This document shows positions 18,719 to 26,836 of a DNA stretch of 59,120 nucleotides, piece after piece; within the stretch, counting starts at the first letter, position 1, and the number at the start of each line of letters is the position of its first letter. The translations under genes were made by a program, and so were the position numbers. The DNA is from an uncultured Prevotellaceae bacterium (GTDB lineage Bacteria > Bacteroidota > Bacteroidia > Bacteroidales > Muribaculaceae), in NCBI GenBank assembly GCA_947167995.1, contig CAMVKS010000015.1:1-59120 (forward strand). Reading direction: 5' to 3'. The notes below the pieces were generated by a model, which saw nothing but the letters and a program-made list of their open reading frames with translations, was not told the origin of the DNA and did not search any database.

Positions 18719-20224
18719 ATGAAGAAATTTCTACTTCTCGCAGCTTTCTTTGCTGCACTGACAATGAGCGCACAAGAGTTTACGCTCACCGAGGTGACAA
18801 GCACCACCAATGTTCCTGCCGACCGCTCGAACAACCGTCAAGGCTTCGGTATGGCTGGCAAGTTCATCGTTATGGACAAGGTGCTTGGCCAAATCAACTT
18901 CTACAATCCCGAAGATGGTGCCCTTGAGAACACTCTCGAGACTGGTGCTACCGCTTCTTGGCCTGCAGTGACTCGCGACGATGCTGGCAACATCATCGCT
19001 CGCGTCGACAACAGCTGGCCCGGAAACTTCATGGCCGACACTGTAATTATGAAAATCTTCCCCGCTGGCGGTGGCGACCCCATTGATGTTGAGGCCAACA
19101 TCTTCGCCGATTTTGAGGCCGAAAATGGTCGTTGCGACTTCTTCAGCTTCATTGAAGGCAACGTCATGGACGAGGACGAGGGCGGTATCCTGTGGATCGT
19201 TACTGCCAAGTCTACCGGCATCCTCAAGGTGCCTTTCATCGGTGGCGAAGTTGATGCCGACCACATCGCTTTGTTCCCTATTGAGGGCGCTACTCTGTCT
19301 CCCACCAGCTCTACCGTAGTTAACCCATACGTTGCTGCCGACGGCACCAAGCACTACATGCTCTGGACACGCAACGCACAGCCCGTTGACCTGGTTATGA
19401 ACGACACTGAGGACGGCTTCATTGGCACTACTTTCACCCTTCCCAACAAGGGCGCTACCAACGGCTGCTTCCCATTCACCTTCGCTGGCAAAGACCTGGT
19501 TATCTACACCACTCTTCCTAACTATGGCAACGCTTGGGCTATCGCCGAGAAGAACGCCGAGGCACCCATCGCTGTTGTTCCTGAGGTTGCTGGCTTCGTT
19601 ACCAATGGTTTCCAGTGCAACTGGCTCAACGCCGAGCTTGTTAACGAAAACAAGGTTCTCATCTATCAGTACTTCCCTGGCAACTTCTTCAAGACCTATG
19701 AGCTCACTATTCCAGGTGAGGAGCCTAACGATGATATCACCGAGGCTTACCTCGTGGGCACATTCAACGGCTGGAATCAAACTGCCGAAGGCGGCCGCAT
19801 AGCATTTGAGGATATTGACGGCATTCTCACCGCAAATGGTGTAGAATTAATGGCTAACGATGAGTTCAAGATTATCGTTCCTAATGGCGACGACTGGACA
19901 TGGCTTGGTGGCGAGGACGCCAATGGTGTTGGCTACTTCCTTATCAACAACGACTTGCTGGATACTCCAATACGTCTAATTGATGGCTCAAACTTCCGCA
20001 TTGAAAATGCCGGAACCTATAACTTTGAGATTCTTCCAAGTCAGCTTGACAAGGCCGCTTCTTATGCCTTGAGAGTTACAGAAGCCGAGCCAAATGCTAT
20101 CGAGACTATTGCCACCGACGTGCAGGACAACACCTGGTACAACCTCCAGGGCGTGAAGTTCAACGGAAAGCCAAGCGTTCCCGGCATCTACATCAATGGC
20201 GGCAAGAAAGTTGTGATTAAGTGA
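18719..20224 (+). CDS. Secreted modular protein, paralogue B
   Basis: A 501-residue secreted protein. The signal peptide and the N-terminal domain of about 340 residues are nearly identical to paralogue A. The C-terminal half differs: one SusE-like or AMPK-type carbohydrate-binding sandwich (AYLVGTFNGWNQ..., with a two-aromatic WTW element) and a different T9SS-like tail, WYNLQGVKFNGKPSVPGIYINGGKKVVIK in character. Thus the two genes share a conserved head and swapped tails. It has its own promoter and terminator. A surface glycan-binding role is inferred only. Confidence 0.8.
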   Translation: MKKFLLLAAFFAALTMSAQEFTLTEVTSTTNVPADRSNNRQGFGMAGKFIVMDKVLGQINFYNPEDGALENTLETGATASWPAVTRDDAGNIIARVDNSWPGNFMADTVIMKIFPAGGGDPIDVEANIFADFEAENGRCDFFSFIEGNVMDEDEGGILWIVTAKSTGILKVPFIGGEVDADHIALFPIEGATLSPTSSTVVNPYVAADGTKHYMLWTRNAQPVDLVMNDTEDGFIGTTFTLPNKGATNGCFPFTFAGKDLVIYTTLPNYGNAWAIAEKNAEAPIAVVPEVAGFVTNGFQCNWLNAELVNENKVLIYQYFPGNFFKTYELTIPGEEPNDDITEAYLVGTFNGWNQTAEGGRIAFEDIDGILTANGVELMANDEFKIIVPNGDDWTWLGGEDANGVGYFLINNDLLDTPIRLIDGSNFRIENAGTYNFEILPSQLDKAASYALRVTEAEPNAIETIATDVQDNTWYNLQGVKFNGKPSVPGIYINGGKKVVIK

Positions 20225-20285
20225 GAAAAAGAATAAGCTCAACTTGATTATCTTTATAATCAATTCACCATAAAAAAAACACAAA

Positions 20286-20323
20286 GAAAGTGGGCTCAAC
20301 ACGAGTCCACTTTCTCCTTTTTT
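20286..20323 (+). terminator. Terminator of paralogue B
   Basis: A 12-bp stem (GAAAGTGGGCTC against GAGTCCACTTTC, one G-U) with an AACAC loop, followed by TCC and a run of Ts. Confidence 0.9.
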
Positions 20324-20333
20324 GACCGAAAAA

Positions 20334-20418
20334 TGACCGAAAAGGGACGGTTCTTTTTCGGTCATTTTTTGCTTGAGATGGTTATTTTGACCGAAAAGGG
20401 ACGGTTCTTTTTCGGTCA
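20334..20418. repeat. Two identical 31-bp hairpin repeats
   Basis: The 31 bp at 20334-20364 and 20388-20418 are identical. Each has inverted arms TGACCGAAAA and TTTTCGGTCA around a GGGACGGTTC loop and is followed by a T run. A third, half copy (TTTGACCGAAAAA) precedes them at 20321-20333. They sit between the terminator of paralogue B and the TonB receptor gene. Confidence 0.85.
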
Positions 20419-20491
20419 TTTTTGATTTGTGATTGTTATTGCGAGGCTCAAAAAATACTAATCATCGCTTTTTCTCGTTATTAATATTACA

Positions 20492-22900
20492 ATGAGAAGA
20501 ATTATAAGCAATATAGCGTTGTTGCTGGTGCTTGTGTCAACAGCGATGACGATTAACGGTCAGGTAAAAATCACCGGCAGGGTCGTTGACGATGAGGACA
20601 ACCCGGTGGAGTTTGCCGCTGTTCGCATTGAGGGCACTATGCTTGGCGTGAACACCGACCTTGACGGGAAATACGAGCTTTCGGTACCCGCCAGAGACAC
20701 CATCATGGTCGTGTTCTCGTGTATAGGCTATAGCGAAGTCAAGCGCCAGCTGATAAAGCCAACGGGCACTGTCACCATCAACCCCAAGCTCTACAAGCAG
20801 ACTATAGAGCTTGAGGAGGTGCAGATTACTGAGTACAAGAAGCAGACCAACACCATGCAGGACATCGATGTCGAGGCGGCACGAATGGCACCCAGTGCCA
20901 GTGGCAACGCGGTGGAGAATGTCCTAACGACACAGGCCGGAGTCAGCAGCAAGAACGAGATGAGTGCCCAGTACATGGTGCGTGGCGGAACCTACGACGA
21001 GAACAGTGTCTATATCAACGGCATCGAGGTCTATCGCCCTCAACTGGTCACCAATGGCCAGCAGGAGGGACTTAGTATCATCAACGGCGACATGGTTCAA
21101 AAGGTCAACTTCTCGACTGGTGGCTTCAATGCCGAATACAGCGACAAGATGTCGAGTGTCCTTGACATTACCTACAAGGAGCCACAGTCTTTCGAGGGCA
21201 GCATCAGTGCCAGTCTTCAGGGCGGCACACTGACCCTCGGTCACAGCACCAGCAAGTTCTCACAGATGCATGGAGTGCGCTACAAGCGCAACTCGTCGAT
21301 GCTTGGATCATTAGAGTCGAAAGGCGAATATGACCCACAATTCTTTGATTACCAAACCCATATTGTTTTCAAGCCAAGCACCCGCTTCAAGGTATCGCTG
21401 CTTGGCAACGTTTCGCTCAACGACTACCGCTTCACTCCCGCCAACCGTGAGACAAGCTTTGGCACATCGACCAATGCCAAATCTTTCCTTGTTTACTTCG
21501 ACGGTCAGGAGAAAGACAAGTTCCACACTTATTTTGGAGCTATTCAGTTCAACTACCGTTTCAACGACAAGGGTACCGACCTCACGCTCACAGGCTCGGC
21601 CTACCGTACCGATGAACTTGTGACCTACGACATCCACGGCGAGTACTGGCTTGACCAGGCAGGCACCAGCGGCGAGGAAGGAGTAGGTGGAGAATTGGGT
21701 GTGGGCAAATATCACGAGCACGCCCGCAACCGTCTCAAAGTCAACGTCTACAGTGCATCTCTAAAGGGAAACATCAGCCTCAACAAGAACAATATCAGTT
21801 ACGGAATCCAGCTGCGCCACGATGTCTTCTTCGAGCGTTCGCGAGAATGGCAATGGCGCGACTCGGCAGGTTACTCCCTGCCACACATCCCCGACGAGGT
21901 GAATGTAATTTACAACATGTCGTCCAACAACGACCTGAGCACCAATCGCTTCTCGGCTTTCATCCAAGACACCTACCGTTCCTACACCGGAGCCGGAGTG
22001 TTTACCTTCAACGTGGGTGTGCGCTATAGCTACTGGGACTTCAACAAGGAGTCGCTCATATCGCCACGTTTCAGCATTGGCTATGTTCCTGAGCGAAACA
22101 GCAATTTTGCCTTCAGGCTTGCAGGAGGTTTGTACTACCAGTCTCCCTTCTACAAGGAATATCGCATCCAGACGATAGACGACAACGGCAACTCGGTCAT
22201 AACACTGAACCGTGACATCAAGTCGCAGCGCAGCATCCATGTGATATTGGGTGGTGACTACTCTTTCCGAGCCCTTAACCGCCCATTCAAAGTAACCGCC
22301 GAGGTTTATTACAAGAACCTGAGCAACTTGATTCCCTACGAGGTCGACAACCTGAAGATGAACTATAGTGGCATCAACTCCTCTAAAGGTTACATCGCGG
22401 GTATCGACTTCAAAATCTTCGGACAATTTGTAGAAGGCACCGATTCCTGGATAAGCTTCTCGCTCATGAAGACCCAGGAGGAGCTGAACGGAGTGAAAGT
22501 GCCTCTTCCAACCGACCAGCGGTATAGCTTGGCAATCTTCTTCACCGACTATTTCCCCAAATTCCCCCGCATCAAGTTCAGTCTCAAAGGCATCATCAGC
22601 GACGGCCTGCCCACAACTGCCCCATTGCGCACACGCGACCAAGGCTACTTCCGCCAGCCCGCCTACAAGCGTGTCGACGTGGGCCTTTCCTACATGCTTT
22701 TGGGTGAGGATCACAAGCCGTCATCGGGATTCTTCAGCCACTTCAAGAGCATCTGGCTCGGGCTCGATGTGTTCAACTTGCTCGACATCAGCAACGTGAG
22801 CAGCTACTATTGGGTTACCGATGTGAACAGGATTCAATATGCCGTGCCCAATTACCTCACACGCCGCCAGTTCAACGTGCGCTTGTCGATGAATTTCTAA
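20492..22900 (+). CDS. TonB-dependent receptor with carboxypeptidase-like N-domain
   Basis: An 802-residue outer-membrane receptor. Signal peptide to about residue 23, CarboxypepD-regulatory-like domain (VKITGRVVDDEDNPVEFAAVRIEGT, 24-105), plug (EEVQITEYKKQ.. to MSSVLDITY, about 110-235) with the conserved YMVRGGTYDENSVYINGIEV segment, then a 22-strand barrel ending VRLSMNF. It is shorter than SusC and has no SusD partner, so it belongs to the general TonB receptor class (iron complexes, cofactors or other ligands). No ligand can be read from the sequence. The ROK kinase gene follows after 113 nt with its own -7 box. Confidence 0.92.
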   Translation: MRRIISNIALLLVLVSTAMTINGQVKITGRVVDDEDNPVEFAAVRIEGTMLGVNTDLDGKYELSVPARDTIMVVFSCIGYSEVKRQLIKPTGTVTINPKLYKQTIELEEVQITEYKKQTNTMQDIDVEAARMAPSASGNAVENVLTTQAGVSSKNEMSAQYMVRGGTYDENSVYINGIEVYRPQLVTNGQQEGLSIINGDMVQKVNFSTGGFNAEYSDKMSSVLDITYKEPQSFEGSISASLQGGTLTLGHSTSKFSQMHGVRYKRNSSMLGSLESKGEYDPQFFDYQTHIVFKPSTRFKVSLLGNVSLNDYRFTPANRETSFGTSTNAKSFLVYFDGQEKDKFHTYFGAIQFNYRFNDKGTDLTLTGSAYRTDELVTYDIHGEYWLDQAGTSGEEGVGGELGVGKYHEHARNRLKVNVYSASLKGNISLNKNNISYGIQLRHDVFFERSREWQWRDSAGYSLPHIPDEVNVIYNMSSNNDLSTNRFSAFIQDTYRSYTGAGVFTFNVGVRYSYWDFNKESLISPRFSIGYVPERNSNFAFRLAGGLYYQSPFYKEYRIQTIDDNGNSVITLNRDIKSQRSIHVILGGDYSFRALNRPFKVTAEVYYKNLSNLIPYEVDNLKMNYSGINSSKGYIAGIDFKIFGQFVEGTDSWISFSLMKTQEELNGVKVPLPTDQRYSLAIFFTDYFPKFPRIKFSLKGIISDGLPTTAPLRTRDQGYFRQPAYKRVDVGLSYMLLGEDHKPSSGFFSHFKSIWLGLDVFNLLDISNVSSYYWVTDVNRIQYAVPNYLTRRQFNVRLSMNF

Positions 22901-22940
22901 AAAAATGGGCATCACATGCACATTTTTTGGAAAAAATCAC

Positions 22941-22948
22941 TATCTTTG
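22941..22948 (+). promoter_or_regulatory. -7 box of the ROK gene
   Basis: TATCTTTG, giving a leader of about 60 nt. No well-spaced -33 element is visible. Confidence 0.5.
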
Positions 22949-23013
22949 TTGACAACTTTCCAGCGAGACGCAAAAACAAAAAAATACTTTAACTTATTAA
23001 ATCTATAAACATT

Positions 23014-23979
23014 ATGGCAAAACCTTATGTAATTGGTATAGACATGGGTGGCACCAACACCGCCTTTGGCATTGTTGATGCTCGTGGTACAGTAATCGCA
23101 AGCAGTTCTATCAAGACTGGCACTCATTCTAAAATCGAAGACTACATCAACGAGCTACACACCGAGATTTCACGAATCATTGTAGCCAACGATGCAGAGG
23201 GGAAAATCAACGGCATTGGCATTGGAGCGCCTAACGCCAACTACTTCACCGGTGTAATAGAAGACGGTGTGAATCTGCCTTGGCCCACACCAATTCCACT
23301 GGCTAAGCTCGTCAGCGACAAGTTTGGAATTCCTTGCGTAATCACCAACGACGCCAATGCAGCCGCCATAGGCGAGATGACTTATGGTGCAGCAAGAGGT
23401 CTGAAAGATTTCATCATGATCACTCTGGGAACTGGAGTTGGAAGTGGAATTGTAGTGAACGGCCAGATGGTGTACGGTCACGACGGATTTGCCGGAGAGC
23501 TCGGGCACGTCATTATGAAGAGAAACAATGGACGCGTGTGCGGATGCGGACGTACTGGCTGCCTCGAGGCTTACTGCTCAGCTACTGGTGTGGCACGCAC
23601 AGCGCGTGAGTTCCTTGAAATACGCACCGATGAATCTCTGCTCAGGGATTACGACATCGACTCCATCACATCGAAGGACGTGTATGACTGCGCTGTCAAG
23701 GGCGACAAACTGGCCATCGACATCTTCAACTACACAGGAACAATCCTTGGCGAGGCACTTGCCGACTTCGTGACCTTCTCGAGCCCCGAGGCATTCGTGA
23801 TATTTGGAGGACTCACCAAGAGCGGTGACTACATCATGAACCCCATCCGCGAGGCGTTCGACAAGAACATCATGAAGGTGTTCAAGGGCAAGGTGAAGAT
23901 TCTCATCAGCGAGCTCAAGGAGAGCGATGCAGCCGTGCTCGGCGCTTCGGCACTTGGATGGGAAATCAAGGAAGACTGA
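23014..23979 (+). CDS. ROK family sugar kinase (glucokinase-like)
   Basis: A 321-residue ROK protein. ATP-binding phosphate-1 motif GIDMGGTNTAFGIVD at residues 8-22, catalytic aspartate in TNDANAAAIGE, substrate-binding GELGHVI, and the ROK zinc motif CGCGRTGCLEAYCS. No N-terminal HTH, so it is a kinase and not a repressor. It phosphorylates glucose or another hexose or amino sugar at the 6-position; the exact sugar cannot be decided here. A hairpin terminator-like element follows at 24046. Confidence 0.93.
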   Translation: MAKPYVIGIDMGGTNTAFGIVDARGTVIASSSIKTGTHSKIEDYINELHTEISRIIVANDAEGKINGIGIGAPNANYFTGVIEDGVNLPWPTPIPLAKLVSDKFGIPCVITNDANAAAIGEMTYGAARGLKDFIMITLGTGVGSGIVVNGQMVYGHDGFAGELGHVIMKRNNGRVCGCGRTGCLEAYCSATGVARTAREFLEIRTDESLLRDYDIDSITSKDVYDCAVKGDKLAIDIFNYTGTILGEALADFVTFSSPEAFVIFGGLTKSGDYIMNPIREAFDKNIMKVFKGKVKILISELKESDAAVLGASALGWEIKED

Positions 23980-24045
23980 TTTAAGTAGTAAGTGTTAAGT
24001 TTTTAGATTTGACACACTGCTTTTGATACACATTAACAATAATAT

Positions 24046-24072
24046 ATTGGGGTTACGTCGTGTAACCCCAAT
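24046..24072 (+). terminator. Hairpin between ROK and GDPD genes
   Basis: A perfect 11-bp stem, ATTGGGGTTAC against GTAACCCCAAT, with loop GTCGT. The T-run after it is weak. It ends 16 nt before the TTG start of the next gene, so it may act as a terminator or as a leader structure. Confidence 0.6.
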
Positions 24073-24088
24073 TTATTAACTTCTTAGT

Positions 24089-24877
24089 TTGAAAAAGATT
24101 GTTTTATACACATTGGCAGTGGTGGTGACGCTTGGAGTGGCGTTGCTGCTCTATGTGCGCAACAATGAGCCGGCGGTTCCTGAACGCACTGTCATAGCTC
24201 ACGCCGGAGGCAATATCGACTCTCTGACCTATACCAACAGCCGTGAGGCCGTTGAGCATGCCATAGCCCGCGGTGTGACATTCATCGAACTCGACATCGT
24301 CATCTCGCCCGAGGGCGAGCCGTTAGCCTTCCACTCGAGCGACGACATGATTGACACCATCTACTCGTGCGACCCACCACACATGAGCGAGTTCACCGCC
24401 GCTCGACTGCGCGGCAAGAACGGCAAGACCTATACTCCGCTCACCTGGCGAGAAATCAACGAGATTTTACTCGCCCACCCCAACCTCACATTTGTCGTCG
24501 ACAAGACCGATGACCCTGCCATACTTGAACGGTTCTTCCCGAAGCTCAAAAAACGCATGGTGGTGGAGTGTTTCTCGATTGAACGCTACAAAGAGGTAAC
24601 GCGTGCTGGCTTCAAGCAGGCGATGCTCAGCGAGGAAGCCATCTCGCCGGCAGGTGTGATATGGCAGGACATCAAGCACTTGTTCTGCAGCGACGAGCCG
24701 CGCATCGACATGGTGGCATTGGGACGAGCCCACTACAACGAGCACCGTGCCACACGCTGGTTCATCAAAACTTGCAACCTGCCCTTTGCGATGTGGAGCG
24801 CAACCGACCGAAACACTGCCAACGAGATGTTTGACAAAATGCCTCAAGCCCGCATGCTCTACACCAATGAGTTATAG
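24089..24877 (+). CDS. Membrane-anchored GDPD-like protein
   Basis: A 262-residue protein with an N-terminal signal anchor (residues 4-25) and a glycerophosphodiester phosphodiesterase TIM-barrel: HAGG (where most members have HRG), the metal-binding pair in FIELDI, and FHSSDD where most have HD. Lys in DKTD is retained. The substitutions make the activity uncertain. The start must be TTG at 24089: an in-frame stop lies at 24077 and the next Met is far inside the barrel. If active it would release an alcohol from glycerophosphodiesters of phospholipid turnover in the periplasm. Confidence 0.8.
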   Translation: MKKIVLYTLAVVVTLGVALLLYVRNNEPAVPERTVIAHAGGNIDSLTYTNSREAVEHAIARGVTFIELDIVISPEGEPLAFHSSDDMIDTIYSCDPPHMSEFTAARLRGKNGKTYTPLTWREINEILLAHPNLTFVVDKTDDPAILERFFPKLKKRMVVECFSIERYKEVTRAGFKQAMLSEEAISPAGVIWQDIKHLFCSDEPRIDMVALGRAHYNEHRATRWFIKTCNLPFAMWSATDRNTANEMFDKMPQARMLYTNEL

Positions 24878-25062
24878 AGAAACCATTCAAAACAACACAC
24901 AATAAATAGATGCAGTAGCTCCCCCTCTAAGATAGAGGGGGCAGGGGGGAGTATGACCGAATAAGGCTGTTGTTTATCAAACTGATTTCATGGGGCTGTG
25001 TCAAAATAGAGAAGTCACGCTTGCGTGAGAAATTATTCAAATTTCTCCAAATCCAACAAATA

Positions 25063-25111
25063 TTTAATTTATGATGATTTGTTAGATTTCTGCGCGAAGC
25101 GCACTAAACCA
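25063..25111 (+). repeat. 49-bp direct repeat, copy 1
   Basis: Identical to 25299-25347. It ends with the hairpin TGCGC-GAA-GCGCA followed by CTAAACCA. A shorter relative (AGCGCACTAAACCACAA) occurs again near 25414. Confidence 0.85.
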
Positions 25112-25298
25112 GAATCTTGACACACCTTCTTCACAACTCGGAAAACGACCTCGAAAGAGGTCAAAAGCCTCGAAGAGGCGCAATATGATTAACACCATGC
25201 AAGAGCATCGAAGATGCTCGCAGCTGGGTGATAGACAATGCTTTATGAATGCGCTTCGAAGATGCGCCACAACGCCTTTTTGAAAAGTAAATCAAACG

Positions 25299-25347
25299 TT
25301 TAATTTATGATGATTTGTTAGATTTCTGCGCGAAGCGCACTAAACCA
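25299..25347 (+). repeat. 49-bp direct repeat, copy 2
   Basis: Exact copy of 25063-25111, 236 bp downstream. Confidence 0.85.
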
Positions 25348-25461
25348 CAATCCTGGCTCACCCTCGGCGTGGGGAGTATGACCGAATCCTTTGTGTGTGT
25401 CGATAGCTGAGGGAGCGCACTAAACCACAATTTTGGCGTGGGAGAGTACAGCCGCCTCGCG

Positions 25462-26190
25462 TTATGGCAGCGTAATATAGGGTGCGTAGGGATCCTCGCC
25501 CAGTCGCTCCACATAATCCCAGAAGAACTCGTTGATCATGTAAAACTCATTCTGGTCTTGCATCATCTCGAAGCGTCGTTTCATGTCGGGATAACGCTCC
25601 AACAGGTAGAGGAGGTAGTCACGGTCAACGAGAAACACCTCATTTCTATCAAAGTCGATGACAAAGTGTGGAACCGCTACATATCCATAATCCCAGGCGT
25701 AAAATATACCATCGCGTCCAACACCGGCATACAAGCCGTAGAAATTGTCAATCTCGTAAGGAAGGTAGCTGATTTCGGTGATGATGAACTGGACAAATGC
25801 TATCTTATCGTTGAAATAGAGAGGTACATACTCCTCAAAAATATCATTGTATCCTCCTTTAAACTTTTCTTTGATATATCGGCTGTTGATCATCCACACC
25901 GAGTCGCCTATCGACAGAGCAATACTCTCCTTCTCAATCATCTTCTTGAGGCGCTTGTTGTCTTTCTCGGTTGGTTTGAACTTGATTTTGAACGGTGAGT
26001 AGACCTCAATGTTGGGATTTATCGCCATGGTATCGGGCGAAGAGTAGAAAATCGAATGCCAGCTATTATAAACCTTGACGGTATCACGTCCCTGGTCATG
26101 CTTGCGGCTTGAATAGTACTGCGCGCTTGTGCTGGCACTGCCCAGCAACATAACCATCATGACAATCAGTGTTTTGTGTATCGCTTTCAT
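25462..26190 (-). CDS. Hypothetical exported protein
   Basis: A 242-residue protein with a signal peptide (MKAIHKTLIVMMVMLLGSASTSAQ). The mature part is rich in aromatic and acidic residues (YNDIFEEYVPLYFNDKIAFVQF, FFWDYVERLGEDPYAPY) and has no motif that I recognise. The frame is open upstream into the tRNA-Arg gene, but Met at 26190 gives a clean signal peptide, and the tRNA terminator lies before it. I do not assign a function. Confidence 0.65.
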   Translation of the reverse strand: MKAIHKTLIVMMVMLLGSASTSAQYYSSRKHDQGRDTVKVYNSWHSIFYSSPDTMAINPNIEVYSPFKIKFKPTEKDNKRLKKMIEKESIALSIGDSVWMINSRYIKEKFKGGYNDIFEEYVPLYFNDKIAFVQFIITEISYLPYEIDNFYGLYAGVGRDGIFYAWDYGYVAVPHFVIDFDRNEVFLVDRDYLLYLLERYPDMKRRFEMMQDQNEFYMINEFFWDYVERLGEDPYAPYITLP

Positions 26191-26206
26191 TTCAGTATCA
26201 TTTTTC

Positions 26207-26248
26207 AAAAAAAATGAGGACCAACAGCTTTTGTGGCTATTGGTCCTC
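26207..26248 (-). terminator. Terminator of tRNA-Arg
   Basis: A 13-bp stem with one G-U (26216-26228 against 26236-26248), 7-nt loop, then eight Ts on the minus strand, starting 11 nt after the tRNA. Confidence 0.95.
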
Positions 26249-26258
26249 GGCTTTGTTG

Positions 26259-26332
26259 TGACTCCTGCAGGATTCAAACCTGCAACCTTCTGATCCGTAG
26301 TCAGATGCTCTATTCAATTGAGCTAAGGAGCC
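26259..26332 (-). tRNA. tRNA-Arg (anticodon ACG)
   Basis: A 74-nt cloverleaf on the minus strand. Acceptor GGCTCCT pairs with AGGAGTC (one G-U), D-arm AGCTCAATTGA.AGAGC, anticodon loop CTACGGA between TCTGA and TCAGA, T-arm GCAGG-TTTGAAT-CCTGC. CCA is not encoded. Confidence 0.97.
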
Positions 26333-26354
26333 ATCATTTTTTGTTTTGCGGTTG

Positions 26355-26384
26355 CAAAGTTAAGCACTTTTTTTGAAATGGCAA
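26355..26384 (-). promoter_or_regulatory. tRNA-Arg promoter
   Basis: TTGC, 18-nt spacer, TAACTTTG (complement of 26355-26362), about 22 nt before the mature tRNA 5' end. Confidence 0.6.
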
Positions 26385-26450
26385 TAGTTTTTTCTTGTTT
26401 TTTTCAAAAAAAATCCTCACCTTTCCCGCACCAAGCTATTTAACAGCGAG

Positions 26451-26654
26451 TTATATCAGCCACGTAGCAAGCGCCCACACAACAAATATTGCCAACGCAA
26501 TGAGTGAAGGCACTGCCAGAGTTTTATAATTCACAATATAGTAAGAGGGTTTGGGTGCGTCAATCTTCTCGGGCTTCTCTTCGGCCACGGCCATTTTGTG
26601 CTCGTCAAGGGGTTCGACGGTCTCTTCAACCTCGTTAAACAAATTAGCTTTCAT
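26451..26654 (-). CDS. Small tail-anchored membrane protein
   Basis: 67 residues: an acidic soluble head (EVEETVEPLDEHKMAVAEEKPEK) and one C-terminal membrane helix (TLAVPSLIALAIFVVWALATWLI). No catalytic motif. It has its own good promoter, which argues that it is real. The family is not recognised. Confidence 0.7.
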   Translation of the reverse strand: MKANLFNEVEETVEPLDEHKMAVAEEKPEKIDAPKPSYYIVNYKTLAVPSLIALAIFVVWALATWLI

Positions 26655-26687
26655 AGTCTATCTTGTGTTTATTGTTTTTTAGTGGCG

Positions 26688-26720
26688 CAAATTTAAGCAG
26701 AATTTTTTTATTTTCACAAA
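26688..26720 (-). promoter_or_regulatory. Promoter of the small membrane protein
   Basis: TTTG (26717-26720), 21-nt spacer, TAAATTTG (complement of 26688-26695); leader about 30 nt. Confidence 0.65.
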
Positions 26721-26824
26721 ATGAGTGTGATTATTTTTTATTTTTCGGAAAATATAGACTCTTTCTTCTATTTCTTCTATTGTAAAATGTTCTCTGTCGA
26801 AGGCGGTTTTTGCTAAAAAACACC

Positions 26825-26832
26825 TAACTTTG
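26825..26832 (+). promoter_or_regulatory. -7 box abutting the SGNH hydrolase gene
   Basis: TAACTTTG, followed after four nt by the GTG start at 26837. The -33 region is poor. Confidence 0.5.
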
Positions 26833-26836
26833 CACC

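Larger units (their letters stand above)
24878..25440. repeat. Repeat-filled intergenic spacer
   Basis: No gene is seen. It contains a perfect 8-bp hairpin (24921-24941), GGGGAGTATGACCGAAT twice (24946-24962 and 25371-25387), a 49-bp direct repeat (25063-25111 and 25299-25347), an inverted TCACGC-TT-GCGTGA hairpin (about 25014-25030), and hairpins with GAA loops at about 25146-25180 and 25195-25230. The last one matches the palindromic block at the left end of the window. Confidence 0.75.

Noticed and set aside
25082-25514. Short minus-strand frames in the repeat-filled spacer
   Set aside because: They run through the hairpins and the 49-bp repeats, lack promoters and have low-complexity translations.
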